From Oscillospiraceae bacterium (GTDB lineage: Bacteria; Bacillota; Clostridia; Oscillospirales; Oscillospiraceae), in contig JAHHRY010000001.1 of assembly GCA_020025535.1 (NCBI GenBank), positions 1-64,000 on the forward strand: a stretch of DNA of 64,000 nt, read 5' to 3'. The position numbers and the translations under genes are program-made. This document shows, one piece after another, positions 32,607 through 41,660 of the stretch. The notes below the pieces were generated by a model. It did no database searches. It was not told where the DNA came from and was given only the letters and a program-made list of their open reading frames with translations. The stretch's first letter is position 1; each line of letters starts with the position of its first letter.

Positions 32607-33275
32607 TCACTGCTGCCTTTGCTGCCAGGAACCGGCAGGCGGCTGCTGAGGTCCGAATCCCGTTCCGGGCTGCCGGAAGGAATCTCTTCTTGGAGGCATA
32701 CCCAAATCCTTATTCTGGCAAACCAGCAGGAAAATCGGTCTGGTAACACCGAAAAAAATACTGAGGAGCAGGTACAGCACCCTGTTGGCAGGGTCGCAGG
32801 ACTTGTAGACATCGTTTAGCGCAATGAGCCCCACGACTGTGGAACCTATGGCGAGTCCGATTATTCCTATAGCAGTCACCCAGAACCCCCAGAATCCGAA
32901 CGGTAAGGACATATAATCCGACTGGGCAAGCTGAACATCCGCAGCTATCATCAGATACACCAGGGTGCTCACTGTCATAACAACCAGCACCGGCACCAGC
33001 ACGATACACACGGCTTCCATTACCAGCAGCACTTTGCGCTTATTTCTCACCACGCCGTTTACCACATACTGATACTGATCGGAAATACTTCCCAGAATCC
33101 ACATCTGTCCCACCGGAATCCACGCCAGCCACGGATTTCGGATTCCCCGGCGCTTGGCGATGGTATAAAGCGCCAGCGACGTCAGCACATAGGAAGCGAT
33201 TCTCCAGCTTCCAAAAGTCATGCCGGACGCTCCCAGCATTTTATAGATATACAGGCCTTCAAAACCGTTTGACAT
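32607..33275 (-). CDS. Hypothetical polytopic membrane protein
   Basis: 222 residues from ATG 33275 (AAGGAG at good distance; the ATG at 33284 lies on the ribosome binding site). Four to five membrane helices (MTFGSWRIASYVLTSLALYTIA; VLLVMEAVCIVLVPVLVVMTVSTLVYLMI; FWGFWVTAIGIIGLAIGSTVVGLIAL; VLYLLLSIFFGVTRPIFLLV) and a short loop AKRRGIRNPWLAWIPVGQMWILGSISDQYQY that recurs in Clostridial proteins of unknown role. Pro/Gln-rich cytosolic tail. Function not known. Confidence 0.65.
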   Translation of the reverse strand: MSNGFEGLYIYKMLGASGMTFGSWRIASYVLTSLALYTIAKRRGIRNPWLAWIPVGQMWILGSISDQYQYVVNGVVRNKRKVLLVMEAVCIVLVPVLVVMTVSTLVYLMIAADVQLAQSDYMSLPFGFWGFWVTAIGIIGLAIGSTVVGLIALNDVYKSCDPANRVLYLLLSIFFGVTRPIFLLVCQNKDLGMPPRRDSFRQPGTGFGPQQPPAGSWQQRQQ

Positions 33276-33490
33276 AAGAACCATCTCCTTATTACGGAAA
33301 TTTCACTTATATATTTTACCATAGAGGCTTCCGTATTTCAACAAAAGCAAGTTTTTCCGCTGCAGATAAAACAGAATGCGTTTTGTGCAATTCCTCCTAA
33401 ACCGGCAAAGGGCAAAAGCTGTTCTCTCAGATGCAGCCGGTTTCTGCGGATCAGCAGCCCCGGGTTTCTGAAAAAGCAGAAATCACCGCT

Positions 33491-34387
33491 TTAATTTCCT
33501 CTCATCAAAAGCTGATAAAAATGTACAATGTCTTTCAGGGCTTCCGGATGGGCAAAATCTTTGTTATAGGCGATATTCATTTCCCGCATCATGCTCAGAT
33601 TTTCAATGGGCAATACGGTCAGATTGTTTTTCTTCACATCACTCATGCACGCGCTTTTGGGCAGCACGGAAACACCCAGGTTTTTTCGCACCAGATCCTT
33701 GATCGTGCCTACGTTGTCCACTTCCAAAGACACATTGAAATTCTCTATGGGTTCGTTAATACTCAGTAAGGAAGCTTCAAATAATTGTCTGGTTGCCGAG
33801 GTAGGCAGCCGCAGGATCATATTCTGTGTTTTCAGTTCATTTATGGTGACCATTGATTGTCGGGACAGCAAATTATCATTGCTGAGGACGCAAACAAGGT
33901 AATCTGTATCCAGCATAAAGTAGTTAAGCTTGGAAGAAAGGCGTTTACCTTCCACAATTGCAATATCCAGCTCATAATTTTCGAGCATATCATAAAGAAT
34001 ATTGATGGGCTCAGTAATTATCGTTATGCTTGTATTGGCATTTTCTTTCACATACTTCGCCAGCGCTTCGGTAATCGTATTGTTTTCCGAAGTGTGGGTA
34101 ATTCCAATGCGGAACCGAGAAACGTGCCTTTGCTCATCCGCAATCTGGGAAAGCATTTTTTGATACAATGCTTTTAGTCTGCGTGCGTAGGTTACCGCAA
34201 TTTCCCCCTCCTGGGTCAGCTTAAACTCTCCTTTTCCCCGAAAAAACAGGGTTGCATTGCATTCTCGTTCCAGCTGGTCGATGTGATGACTCACAGCCGG
34301 CTGCGTAAGAGACAGAAGCTTGGCAGCTTTTGTAAAGCTCTTGCAGTCCGCAACCACAAGTAATGTTTCCAATTTTGCATCGAGCAT
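33491..34387 (-). CDS. LysR-family transcriptional regulator
   Basis: 298 residues from ATG 34387; the ATG at 34396 touches the AAGGGAG. N-terminal winged helix (LETLLVVADCKSFTKAAKLLSLTQPAVSHHIDQLERECNATLFFR) and a periplasmic-binding-like effector domain. Divergent from the cation antiporter gene with about 260 nt between, so it likely controls the antiporter and MgtC genes. Confidence 0.9.
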   Translation of the reverse strand: MLDAKLETLLVVADCKSFTKAAKLLSLTQPAVSHHIDQLERECNATLFFRGKGEFKLTQEGEIAVTYARRLKALYQKMLSQIADEQRHVSRFRIGITHTSENNTITEALAKYVKENANTSITIITEPINILYDMLENYELDIAIVEGKRLSSKLNYFMLDTDYLVCVLSNDNLLSRQSMVTINELKTQNMILRLPTSATRQLFEASLLSINEPIENFNVSLEVDNVGTIKDLVRKNLGVSVLPKSACMSDVKKNNLTVLPIENLSMMREMNIAYNKDFAHPEALKDIVHFYQLLMRGN

Positions 34388-34645
34388 TGTTTGCATCTCC
34401 CTTACTATAAATTTTCTGAATGCATATCAAAATAAGTATAATTTGAATTTTGGTATGAAAGTTTTTACAATATCATACCACAGCACATATACAATTACAA
34501 GCGGTGAACCATTCCCATGAATGGCCTCCCGGACGCATCGTGCCGAAGCCTCAGATGGCTTGCGGCATTTTTCCGCCTGTCAGCACGACGGCAGCCGTTT
34601 ATGGCTGTGGTCCTTTCCAATATGGTTTTCGAGGTGACATTGCAT

Positions 34646-36070
34646 ATGTTGAGACCTTTGTACGACAAACTGCAGCAGCAATCCCCTGTTGCAGTCATTA
34701 TTATTTCAATCGCAATCATGCTTCTGTTCGGCTTCCTGATGACACGCATCACCAAGAGGCTGAAGCTCCCCAACGTAACGGCCTATATCCTTGCGGGAAT
34801 TCTGATCGGTCCTTTCGGACTGGACTGCATTCCCCGGTTTATGATTGAAAATACCGCGTTTCTTGCGGATATTGCTCTGGCATTTATCGCATTCAGCACG
34901 GGCGAGTTTTTCAAATTCTCCAAGCTGAAAAACAGCGCCGGAAAAGTAATTGTCATTACGCTTGCGGAATCCCTGATGGCAACCGTCTTGGTGTTCGTGC
35001 TGACTTACTTGATCCTGCGGCTTGATCTTGCCTTCTCCATCGTGCTGGCCGCTCTGGCATCCGCAACTGCCCCCGCCTCCACCATGATGACCATCCGCCA
35101 GACAAACGCCAAAGGCGATTTTGTCGACACGCTGCTGCAGGTGGTTGCCTATGACGATATTGTGGCGTTGCTGGCATACAGCATTGCCATTTCTGTTGCT
35201 CTTTCTTCCGTTTCCGGGACGCCCGTTGATCTGCTGAGCATCGTAATTCCCCTGGCAAAAAACATCGGCGTTCTTGCCCTGGGCTGTATTTTCGGTCTGC
35301 TCATGAAGCTTCTGATTCAGAAAAAGCATTCCAATGACAATCGTCTGATTATCGCCATTGCATTGCTGTTCGCTTTTTGCGGCATCTGCGCTGCTGCCGG
35401 CGTGTCTCCCCTGCTTGGCTGTATGTCCATGGGCACCGTATATATCAATGTAACAGATGACGACAAACTGTTCAAACAGCTCAACTACTTCAGTCCACCC
35501 ATTCTGCTGCTGTTCTTTGTCCGTTCCGGCCTGTCTTTTGACCTGCATTCCCTGATTCAGCCCTCGGGAATGATCGGAGGCATTCCGCTGCTGGTGATCG
35601 GCATTCTGTATTTCATATTCCGTATTTTAGGAAAATATATCGGTGCATTCCTGGGTTGCCTTTGTGCGAAAAAGTCGAAGGAGACCCGCAATTATTTCGG
35701 TCTGGCGCTGATTCCGCAGGCAGGCGTTGCCATCGGTCTGGCAGCACTGGGCGCAAGAACTTTGGGAGGAGAAATGGGAAGCGCACTGGAAACAGTCATT
35801 TTGGCATCGAGTGTGCTTTACGAGCTGATCGGACCCGGGTGTGCAAAACTGGCTCTGTATTTGTCAAAGTCCTATTCCAACAAACTGGAAGATATTGTTA
35901 CCGTGGAAGAGCAGCTCCCGGAAGGCGGGCAGAAAACCTCTGTGGAACTGCTGATTGAGAGGATCCAGAAAATTCAGGAAGAGCTGGCACAGGAACCCGT
36001 AAACGAAGAGGAACACGCTTTTACCGAAGCGGCAGAAGAACAGATTTCTCATTACGGGAGTATTCAATAA
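34646..36070 (+). CDS. Cation:proton antiporter (CPA2 / KefB-like)
   Basis: 474 residues from ATG 34646 with GAGGTGACATTGCAT upstream; an open frame extends back to 34517 but has no ribosome binding site. About 12 helices of the Na+/H+ exchanger domain: VAVIIISIAIMLLFGFLMTRITKRLKLPNVTAYILAGILIGPFGL, DIALAFIAFSTGEFFKF, ASATAPASTMMTIRQT (CPA2 TM5 region), VVAYDDIVALLAYSIA (the paired Asp). The C-terminus is a short acidic coiled tail without TrkA-N. Exchanges Na+ or K+ for protons. Followed by MgtC in one operon. Confidence 0.88.
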   Translation: MLRPLYDKLQQQSPVAVIIISIAIMLLFGFLMTRITKRLKLPNVTAYILAGILIGPFGLDCIPRFMIENTAFLADIALAFIAFSTGEFFKFSKLKNSAGKVIVITLAESLMATVLVFVLTYLILRLDLAFSIVLAALASATAPASTMMTIRQTNAKGDFVDTLLQVVAYDDIVALLAYSIAISVALSSVSGTPVDLLSIVIPLAKNIGVLALGCIFGLLMKLLIQKKHSNDNRLIIAIALLFAFCGICAAAGVSPLLGCMSMGTVYINVTDDDKLFKQLNYFSPPILLLFFVRSGLSFDLHSLIQPSGMIGGIPLLVIGILYFIFRILGKYIGAFLGCLCAKKSKETRNYFGLALIPQAGVAIGLAALGARTLGGEMGSALETVILASSVLYELIGPGCAKLALYLSKSYSNKLEDIVTVEEQLPEGGQKTSVELLIERIQKIQEELAQEPVNEEEHAFTEAAEEQISHYGSIQ

Positions 36071-36099
36071 TACACTTAAAATAATTTGGAGGAAAAAAG

Positions 36100-36819
36100 A
36101 TGATCGATCCGATTGCAAAAGTTTTAGGAACCTGGTCACAGGAATTAAACTGCTGGAGCATTCTGCTCAGGATTGTTCTCAGCTTCATTCTGTCCGCAAT
36201 TATCGGCTATGAGAGAGCCAGCAAACGCCACTCCGCCGGCCTGCGTACCTTCATTGTAATTTCTCTGGCAACCACCGTAACCATGCTGCTGGATATGTAC
36301 CTGACCCAATACCGGAAAGCGGATTCATTTTTGCTTTCCTGCTCTGCCATTATCGGCGTGGCCGTAATCAGCGTCCGTTCGCTGCTGTTCAGCTCCCGCA
36401 ATCAAATCAAGGGTCTGACAACGGCTGCCGGTCTCTGGGCCTGCGGAATCATAGGACTCACCGCAGGCGCGGGCTTTTATACGGTGACGCTGATTGCGTT
36501 TTCCGCACTGCTCTGCTGTCTTTTATGGTTCCCTGCAACCGAAAGGTACCTGAAGAATCGTTCCAACCATTTTGAAGTACATCTGGAATTAAAAAACAGC
36601 AGCTACCTTCAGAATTTTGTAAGCACCATCCGTCGGCTGGGGCTGAAGATCGATGACATTGAGAAAAACCCCGCATATACAAATTCCGGACTCAGCGTGT
36701 ATTCCATTGCCATTTCCATCAGCAGTCAGGAACTGAAAAAATACAAGACCCATGAAGAAATCATTGAGGCATTGCGCAGTCTGGACTACATTTATCACAT
36801 AGAGGAAATGCTTTGGTGA
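36100..36819 (+). CDS. MgtC/SapB-family membrane protein
   Basis: 239 residues. Five helices at the N-terminus with the MgtC signature GYERASKRHSAGLRTFIVISLATTVTM, and ITA..WACGIIGLTAGAGFYTVTLIAFSALL; C-terminal ACT-like soluble domain (FEVHLELKNSSYLQNFVSTIRRLGLKIDDIEK). ATG 36100 after TTTGGAGG. Co-transcribed with the antiporter 29 nt upstream; linked to ion (Mg2+, pH) homeostasis in related bacteria. Confidence 0.9.
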   Translation: MIDPIAKVLGTWSQELNCWSILLRIVLSFILSAIIGYERASKRHSAGLRTFIVISLATTVTMLLDMYLTQYRKADSFLLSCSAIIGVAVISVRSLLFSSRNQIKGLTTAAGLWACGIIGLTAGAGFYTVTLIAFSALLCCLLWFPATERYLKNRSNHFEVHLELKNSSYLQNFVSTIRRLGLKIDDIEKNPAYTNSGLSVYSIAISISSQELKKYKTHEEIIEALRSLDYIYHIEEMLW

Positions 36820-36863
36820 TCCCCTGCCAGCCATATAACCGAGCTTCCCGGCGCGTCCCCTCG

Positions 36864-36900
36864 ATCCATCCGGGGCCGCCGGGCGTTCAAGATACAAAAA
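36864..36900. repeat. GC-rich intergenic repeat, copy 1
   Basis: A 20-nt identical core (ATCCATCC then GGGGCCGCCGGG) followed by CAAGAT-CAAAAAGAG. The same core occurs at 44995, also after an operon. Function unknown. Confidence 0.55.
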
Positions 36901-37040
36901 GAGCGCAATCAAAAATGCTGATGTCTTGTAAGAAAGTAATTCAGAAAACATCTGCTGAATTATCAGACACAGCAGAGGAAAACCAAAAGAGTACCGAAAA
37001 AAAGCCGGAGCCGTCTAAGGACAGTTGGAATGTAGGATGC

Positions 37041-37072
37041 GGTGTAGCCCAGTCGGGCTGCACCGTTTTCTG
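37041..37072 (+). terminator. Terminator
   Basis: 11-bp stem CGGTGTAGCCC / GGGCTGCACCG with loop AGTC and TTTTCTGTTTTT. Ends the antiporter-MgtC transcript. Confidence 0.85.
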
Positions 37073-37076
37073 TTTT

Positions 37077-37778
37077 TCAAGCGGTTCTACCGGTGTTACA
37101 GATTTTCTCCTGTGTTTCCCGTATCATTTTTGCATCGGGTGGCTGAATCACGCCTGCACCGACAAAGTGTACTTTAATGGGAACACGCTTTTTCCTGTTT
37201 TCGTCCTTGTAGCTGTCAAAGATTTCGATTTTTGAAATGAGCCGATTGACAAGGGCAGGCGTCAGTTCCTGAATGTCAGTACACTGACGGATCGTTGCGA
37301 GAAAACTTCTTAGATCGATGTTTTCCTGTTCTGCGTTTAAGAGTGTTTGCTCTGCCTCAGCCACCGTCTATATCAGTTCTTTCTGCTCCTGCTCGTAGCC
37401 TGCTGCCAAGCGAGCGTAGCGTTCATCATCTTAAGTACCATGCTTAATTTGTGCTGCTTTGCAAACAGATACTAGAACACAGGCTCATATTCCGTAATAT
37501 ACTCTGCCGCCTCACGGATGGTTTTCAGCACCATCTGCTCCAGCACCACATTGCGGATATGCCCCGTTGCAGTATTTCTGCGGCGGTTTTTTTATCTCCT
37601 GTACTCGCTCCCAAGCGTCCATATCGATGATTGGCTCCTGCATATTGGGAATGACAGCCCAATTCTCAGCGTCATTATAAACCGTTTTGTGAACCTTATA
37701 GCTGACCGTGGTGGATTTGAAATTGACGGTACAGCCGGTGTGCTGCATTCTGCACGCTTTGATAAGTACCGTGGACAC
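37077..37778 (-). pseudogene. Large serine recombinase remnant (TnpX-like)
   Basis: Two fragments in different frames: 37512-37778 reads TVNFKSTTVSYKVHKTVYNDAENWAVIPNMQEPIIDMDAWERVQEI (middle recombinase domain) and 37077-37364 reads LRSFLATIRQCTDIQELTPALVNRLISKIEIFDS (DUF4368 C-terminal region). Between them 37365-37511 is broken by stops. The catalytic N-terminal domain with the Ser is absent. Remnant of an integrative or mobilisable element. Confidence 0.75.
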
Positions 37779-37894
37779 TCGACAATCTCAGCCCGAAAGC
37801 TTTGCTTACAACCCCTTGCACAGTCATGGCACAGCTCGTTGTAAGTACGGCGGTCTGTCTCCGGATTCAGGAAAAGCGCCCATTCCTGCCTCAT
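37745..37894 (-). pseudogene. Cys-rich small protein of mobile elements, 3' end lost
   Basis: From ATG 37894: MRQEWALFLNPETDRRTYNELCHDC, then ARGCKQSFRAEIVECPRYLSK. The CxxC / CK / CP pattern is that of short zinc-finger-like proteins common in Clostridial mobilisable elements. After about 50 residues the frame runs into the recombinase remnant, so the end may be lost or the protein may be naturally short. Confidence 0.45.
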
Positions 37895-38073
37895 TCAAGC
37901 GGTGTTGTCTCGCTCTCGTCATCACAAGCTTCCTATCGTTTGTTTCCGTGCAAGCACGAAAACTCACGCATTTCGCTGCTCCTCTCCCCACAAAGCAGGC
38001 TTTGCGGGGGCCCCGGTTATGGCAAGATCGTATTTCCAGCGGACGGCCATTCCGTTGTCACCGGCTGAAAAAG

Positions 38074-38163
38074 CAAAAAAGCCGGTACATTTGATGTACC
38101 AGCCAAATCAAAAGGGATAGATTTTCCCTTTGAAAGGATGGATATCAAATGTAACCGGCTTTG
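38074..38163. repeat. Large inverted repeat of the mobile-element scar
   Basis: Left arm AAAGCCGGTACATTTGAT (38078-38095) and right arm ATCAAATGTAACCGGCTTT (38143-38162) enclose about 48 nt with a second short stem (AAAGGGATAG / TTTCCCTTT). It may be an end or transfer-origin-type structure of the former element. Confidence 0.45.
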
Positions 38164-38296
38164 CAGATTAAAGTCGAGTTCTGCTTATTAGACTTACCCC
38201 CGCCGACAGAACCAAAGGCGTGTTGGAGCAGTCTCGGCACTTCTTACAGCGTACCGATACTGTGCCATATATCTACATTTAGTCTTGGACATGCAA

Positions 38297-40066
38297 TTAA
38301 ATGAGCTGGTTCTCTACCATCATTTCATAAATTGTCGTTCCTTCCAGTTTCTTAATTACCTGTTTAAGGGCAAATTTCTGAGGGAACGGCAGAGACAGAT
38401 CGGTGATTTTCCGTCCATCCAACATATGATGCGTTACACGCAGCAAAATACGCAAATCATATTGAGATGCAAAGACTTCCGGAACTCCACGATCCAGACT
38501 CAGCAGGGTATACACGGCCTCCATACCGGTGCGAACTGCATATTCCGTAGTAAACACCGTATCATTGGGTGTTTCTACGTGTTCGCCGATGAATGCAAAG
38601 TTCTCTGCACCGTCTACTACGATCTTAGGCCGATCTCCGGCGCGTCTTACCATAAAATACGAAGTCACATACGGCATCATGCACGGAATTGTAACCGAAT
38701 GGTGCTTGGCCAGTTCAGGAATTTCTTCCACAGGTACACCAATATGATAAAGCCACTCCATGCAGATTTCTTCACCAGTGCACTCTGCCATTGTCTTTTT
38801 GACATAATCGCCCTCTTTATCAGAAAAGAGGCCATAGACCCAAGCTACGATTTCATTGGGCTTTTGTACGGCGAAATGAGGCTGTCTGCTGACTGTCCAG
38901 CTCATCAGCCAGGAAGAATCTCTGGCAGTGATAGGACCGCCTGTGACGATTTTCCCATTGTAGGGATCTCGACCGGTCAGTTTTGCAATATAGCTGGGGA
39001 TTCTGTCATCAAAGCAGGTAATCGTTGCACTTTCCCAATTAGAACCGGCTACATCTCCGCAGAACTTTTCGGGATTACCGAAGTCATCACTCTGAGATGC
39101 AATATTCTCCCACAATTCCCAAGCTGCTCCAAGACCGTCCGGAACAACAGCAGGGTGTGTCTGGTCGCCAAAGCCGCTTTGCTCCGTGTTAGAACCCAGA
39201 GTGATAAATACCAGATCCTGGGCTCTGATGTCCAGGTTTTTCGGTTCGCCGCTTACATCACAAATCAGGCGTGTAACCTTCTTTTTACCGCCCTGCATAT
39301 TAAATTCAACATTTCTTACAATCGTCTGATATTGAAATTTAACGCCGTGGCCCTCAAGGTATTTCTGCAAGGGAAGAATCAGGGATTCATACTGGTTATA
39401 TGTTGTGAATTTCAGGCACGAAATGTCGGTAATATTGTGAGCATGATGAATGTATCTTGTCACATACCGACGCATTTCAATGGCACTGTGCCAATCCTCG
39501 AAAGCGAACATCGTGCGCCAAAACAGCCAGAAATTGGATTCAAAAAACTCTTTGGTAAAGACATCGGTGATGCGTTTATCATCCAGATCTTTTTCCGGTG
39601 TCAGGAAAAGCTGTGCCAATTCCATGGCTGCTTTGTCGGTTAATCCAAACTTATGAAGCGTATGTGCATCCTGACCCTGCTTTTCTGTAACACGGAGCGG
39701 AGAACTGCTTGGATCATCCATATTGAGATAATTAAATTCATCCAAAACAGACTGTCCCGGGTTTTTAAGGGAGGGCACCGACCGATAAAGATCCCAAAGG
39801 CACTCAAAATGGTCTTCCATTTCACGGCCACCACGGATGATATATCCCAATTTGGGATCACGAATACCGTCACAGCCGCCACCGGCTAGTGGAAGTTCTT
39901 CCAGAATTGTGATATTTTCTCCGGGCATCTGTCCATCCCGAACAAGGAAAGCGGCAGCAGACAGTCCTGCAAGGCCACCGCCCACAATATACGCCTTGCG
40001 GTCTTCAATGTTATTGGGCTTGCGGGGTTTTGAAAATGCGGCATAGTTTCCGTTAGTGTAAAACAT
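38297..40066 (-). CDS. ohyA: Oleate hydratase
   Basis: 589 residues from ATG 40066 (AGGAGGAGCATT upstream). FAD-binding GGGLAGLSAAAFLVRDGQMPGENITILEE, GGREMEDHFECLWDLY, and TTYNQYESLILPLQKYLEGHGV are characteristic of the family; length and the C-terminal TTEYAVRTGMEAVYTLLSLDRGVPEVF also agree. Adds water to the cis-9 double bond of unsaturated fatty acids to give 10-hydroxy fatty acids, a detoxification reaction at the membrane-cytosol interface. Follows a TetR gene that is its likely regulator. Confidence 0.95.
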   Translation of the reverse strand: MFYTNGNYAAFSKPRKPNNIEDRKAYIVGGGLAGLSAAAFLVRDGQMPGENITILEELPLAGGGCDGIRDPKLGYIIRGGREMEDHFECLWDLYRSVPSLKNPGQSVLDEFNYLNMDDPSSSPLRVTEKQGQDAHTLHKFGLTDKAAMELAQLFLTPEKDLDDKRITDVFTKEFFESNFWLFWRTMFAFEDWHSAIEMRRYVTRYIHHAHNITDISCLKFTTYNQYESLILPLQKYLEGHGVKFQYQTIVRNVEFNMQGGKKKVTRLICDVSGEPKNLDIRAQDLVFITLGSNTEQSGFGDQTHPAVVPDGLGAAWELWENIASQSDDFGNPEKFCGDVAGSNWESATITCFDDRIPSYIAKLTGRDPYNGKIVTGGPITARDSSWLMSWTVSRQPHFAVQKPNEIVAWVYGLFSDKEGDYVKKTMAECTGEEICMEWLYHIGVPVEEIPELAKHHSVTIPCMMPYVTSYFMVRRAGDRPKIVVDGAENFAFIGEHVETPNDTVFTTEYAVRTGMEAVYTLLSLDRGVPEVFASQYDLRILLRVTHHMLDGRKITDLSLPFPQKFALKQVIKKLEGTTIYEMMVENQLI

Positions 40067-40158
40067 AATGCTCCTCCTTATTGATTCCTGTTTTGTAATT
40101 TGAAAGCAATTTGCTTCTTCTGTTATTATTGTACACATTTGAAGGGTATTATGCCTTT

Positions 40159-40207
40159 ACACAGCAGGCAGTCTGTCAAAAGGATCTTGACAGACTGCCT
40201 GTTGTGT
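40159..40207 (-). terminator. Terminator of the TetR gene
   Basis: About 20-bp stem CACAGCAGGCAGTCTGTCAA / TTGACAGACTGCCTGTTGTG with a 7-nt loop. Separates TetR from oleate hydratase, so the latter needs a promoter of its own in 40067-40158, or read-through. Confidence 0.8.
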
Positions 40208-40212
40208 AAAAA

Positions 40213-40776
40213 TTATTTCTTATTTGTTTTTTGAAATTTCAGAAGCGCCTTTCTGAAATCGCCTTCAATGAGGAAGTTTACATTTTGCGCTATTTCTTCC
40301 GGTGCCTCCTTCATCCCGTTGCGTATCCAGTCCAGCGATACAGCGTTAATTGCAAGTGTATAGAAATTGGCAACAAAAGCACACTGCTCCTGAGAAACCT
40401 GCAGTCCCTCTGATTCCGTATTTACTACCTTGATGATGTATTGGTACAACACCCGGTACATAAAGAATTCAACATATTCCCGCTGTATGGAACGATATGT
40501 GTTCATCACAAGTGGCTTGTTTTTTTGAGCCCATCTCATAAGACGGATATATCCAGTCTGCCAACTGTCAATATCAGAGTATTCATTTAACGCTTTTTCT
40601 GTTTCCTGTATAAAATGCCATTCAAGCAAATCATAAATATCGTCGAAATAGTAATAAAACGATTGTCTGGATACACCACACTGATTGACAATGTCCGTAA
40701 TTGTAATGGTGTTAAGAGATTTTTCGTTCAACATCTCAATTAAGGTGTCTGCGAAGATCCGCTTCATATTTGCCAT
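40213..40776 (-). CDS. TetR/AcrR-family regulator
   Basis: 187 residues from ATG 40776 (GAAAGGAG upstream). Helix-turn-helix NTITITDIVNQCGVSRQSFYYYFDDIYDLLEWHF, of the DhaS-type subfamily, and a C-terminal helical ligand domain. Upstream of oleate hydratase in the same direction, so a fatty acid sensor is plausible. A perfect 12-bp palindrome overlaps its own -10 box. Confidence 0.88.
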   Translation of the reverse strand: MANMKRIFADTLIEMLNEKSLNTITITDIVNQCGVSRQSFYYYFDDIYDLLEWHFIQETEKALNEYSDIDSWQTGYIRLMRWAQKNKPLVMNTYRSIQREYVEFFMYRVLYQYIIKVVNTESEGLQVSQEQCAFVANFYTLAINAVSLDWIRNGMKEAPEEIAQNVNFLIEGDFRKALLKFQKTNKK

Positions 40777-40817
40777 TGCAGCTTCTCCTTTCTGGTGAAA
40801 TACTTTTTGCATAATAC

Positions 40818-40852
40818 AACTATAATTATAGCAACAGGCTTTACAAAAGCAA
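40818..40852 (-). promoter_or_regulatory. TetR promoter with overlapping palindrome
   Basis: Minus strand TTGCTT (40852-40847), 16 nt, TATAAT (40830-40825). The -10 is part of the perfect palindrome CTATAATTATAG (40820-40831), a likely autorepression site. Confidence 0.6.
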
Positions 40853-40935
40853 CATAATCTTAAAATCTAATTGTATTTACAGCTTGTTTTCTGAAAAGCA
40901 ATTTAAGAAAACATTCAGCCCTCATCCGGTGATTG

Positions 40936-41256
40936 TTATGCGTAGATTCGTTCGGCATTGACGATTTCCATTGCTCTGCTTCGGATGTTGTTCATCCGCT
41001 GCACACAGGTCATTTAATCTTCAGTTTTGGGTTTTGCTGTTACACTCTCTTTATTGGCAAGATGCGGTTAGAGAGTACATTGTGTCAGCATATTGTAATA
41101 CTTGATTCGATGGTGCTGCTTGATGTATTGTCTGCGGCGATTACCCCATACACCGATTTCAAACTCCGGCTGTTCGGGTAGCTTTACATCCGGCAGAAAA
41201 TAGTTGCCTTGCTGGGAGTAACTTCCACCGCATTGCTCAAATAATGCCTTTTCCAT
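40936..41256 (-). pseudogene. TnpV (transposon-encoded protein), broken
   Basis: ATG 41256 after AGGAGG: MEKALFEQCGGSYSQQGNYFLPDVKLP, GVWGNRRRQYIKQHHRIKYYNMLTQ is the TnpV start. A stop follows CTL at 41068. The C-terminal piece VQRMNNIRSRAMEIVNAERIYA is found in another frame ending at 40936. So the middle (about 30 codons) is missing or frameshifted. TnpV genes travel with Tn4451-like elements, consistent with the serine recombinase remnant at 37 kb. Confidence 0.75.
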
Positions 41257-41329
41257 AATCTTGACCTCCTGCACTTTGATTGTACTTTCATTTTACAGAA
41301 GGATGATTAGAAATACGAATGTGCGGATA

Positions 41330-41380
41330 AAGAAAATGCCAAGAAGAACCTTTTGCAGGCCTTCTCGGCATTTCTTTTCC
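41330..41380 (-). terminator. Hairpin terminator
   Basis: AGAAAATGCC(A)AGAAG / CTTCTCGGCATTTCTTT, with an AT-rich end on both strands. Stands between the peptide gene and TnpV; the stretch 41381-41537 shows nothing else and would be the 3' end of the ABC operon transcript. Confidence 0.65.
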
Positions 41381-41537
41381 CAGTCGCAATGCTCATTGTA
41401 CTAATTTCAGTAAACTGTCCTTAGCACTCCCAACCAAAGCTGCAAGCAGGTTTTCCCGGTGCTTTTCTATTTACATACTTGAGAGTTACAATCCGGTCGG
41501 TCAGCTAAAAGTCTCAGTGTCCGTTTTGGGTACAAAC

Positions 41538-41660
41538 CTACAACTCGCCGCAACCATTTTTCCCATAAGCCTTGTCGCTTACCGCAGAAGTGATAACAGC
41601 GGTAGAAGCAATCAAGATAGCGATCGCAAAAACTATCGAAAAAATTTTAAATCGTTTCAT
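41538..41660 (-). CDS. 40-aa secreted peptide precursor, last gene of ABC operon
   Basis: ATG 41660 lies inside the last codons of the ATPase gene and follows AAAGGATG at normal spacing. The 40 residues form a signal peptide, MKRFK, then a hydrophobic IFSIVFAIAILIASTAVI with TSA at the end, and a mature tail of about 14 residues, VSDKAYGKNGCGEL, with one Cys. It overlaps the ATPase by 14 nt, so the two are translationally coupled. A dedicated exported peptide (bacteriocin, signal or transporter-linked peptide) is the natural idea. No family is recognised; too short for the usual gene finders. Confidence 0.65.
   Translation of the reverse strand: MKRFKIFSIVFAIAILIASTAVITSAVSDKAYGKNGCGEL

Noticed and set aside
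34517..34645. 43-residue N-terminal extension of the cation antiporter
   Set aside because: No ribosome binding site, unlike antiporters of this family; ATG 34646 has GAGGTG in front.
41538..41660. YGKNGC in the small peptide as a pediocin box
   Set aside because: Pediocins need YGNGVxC in a 35-50 residue mature peptide with a double-glycine leader; here the leader is a Sec-type signal and the mature part is about 14 residues.
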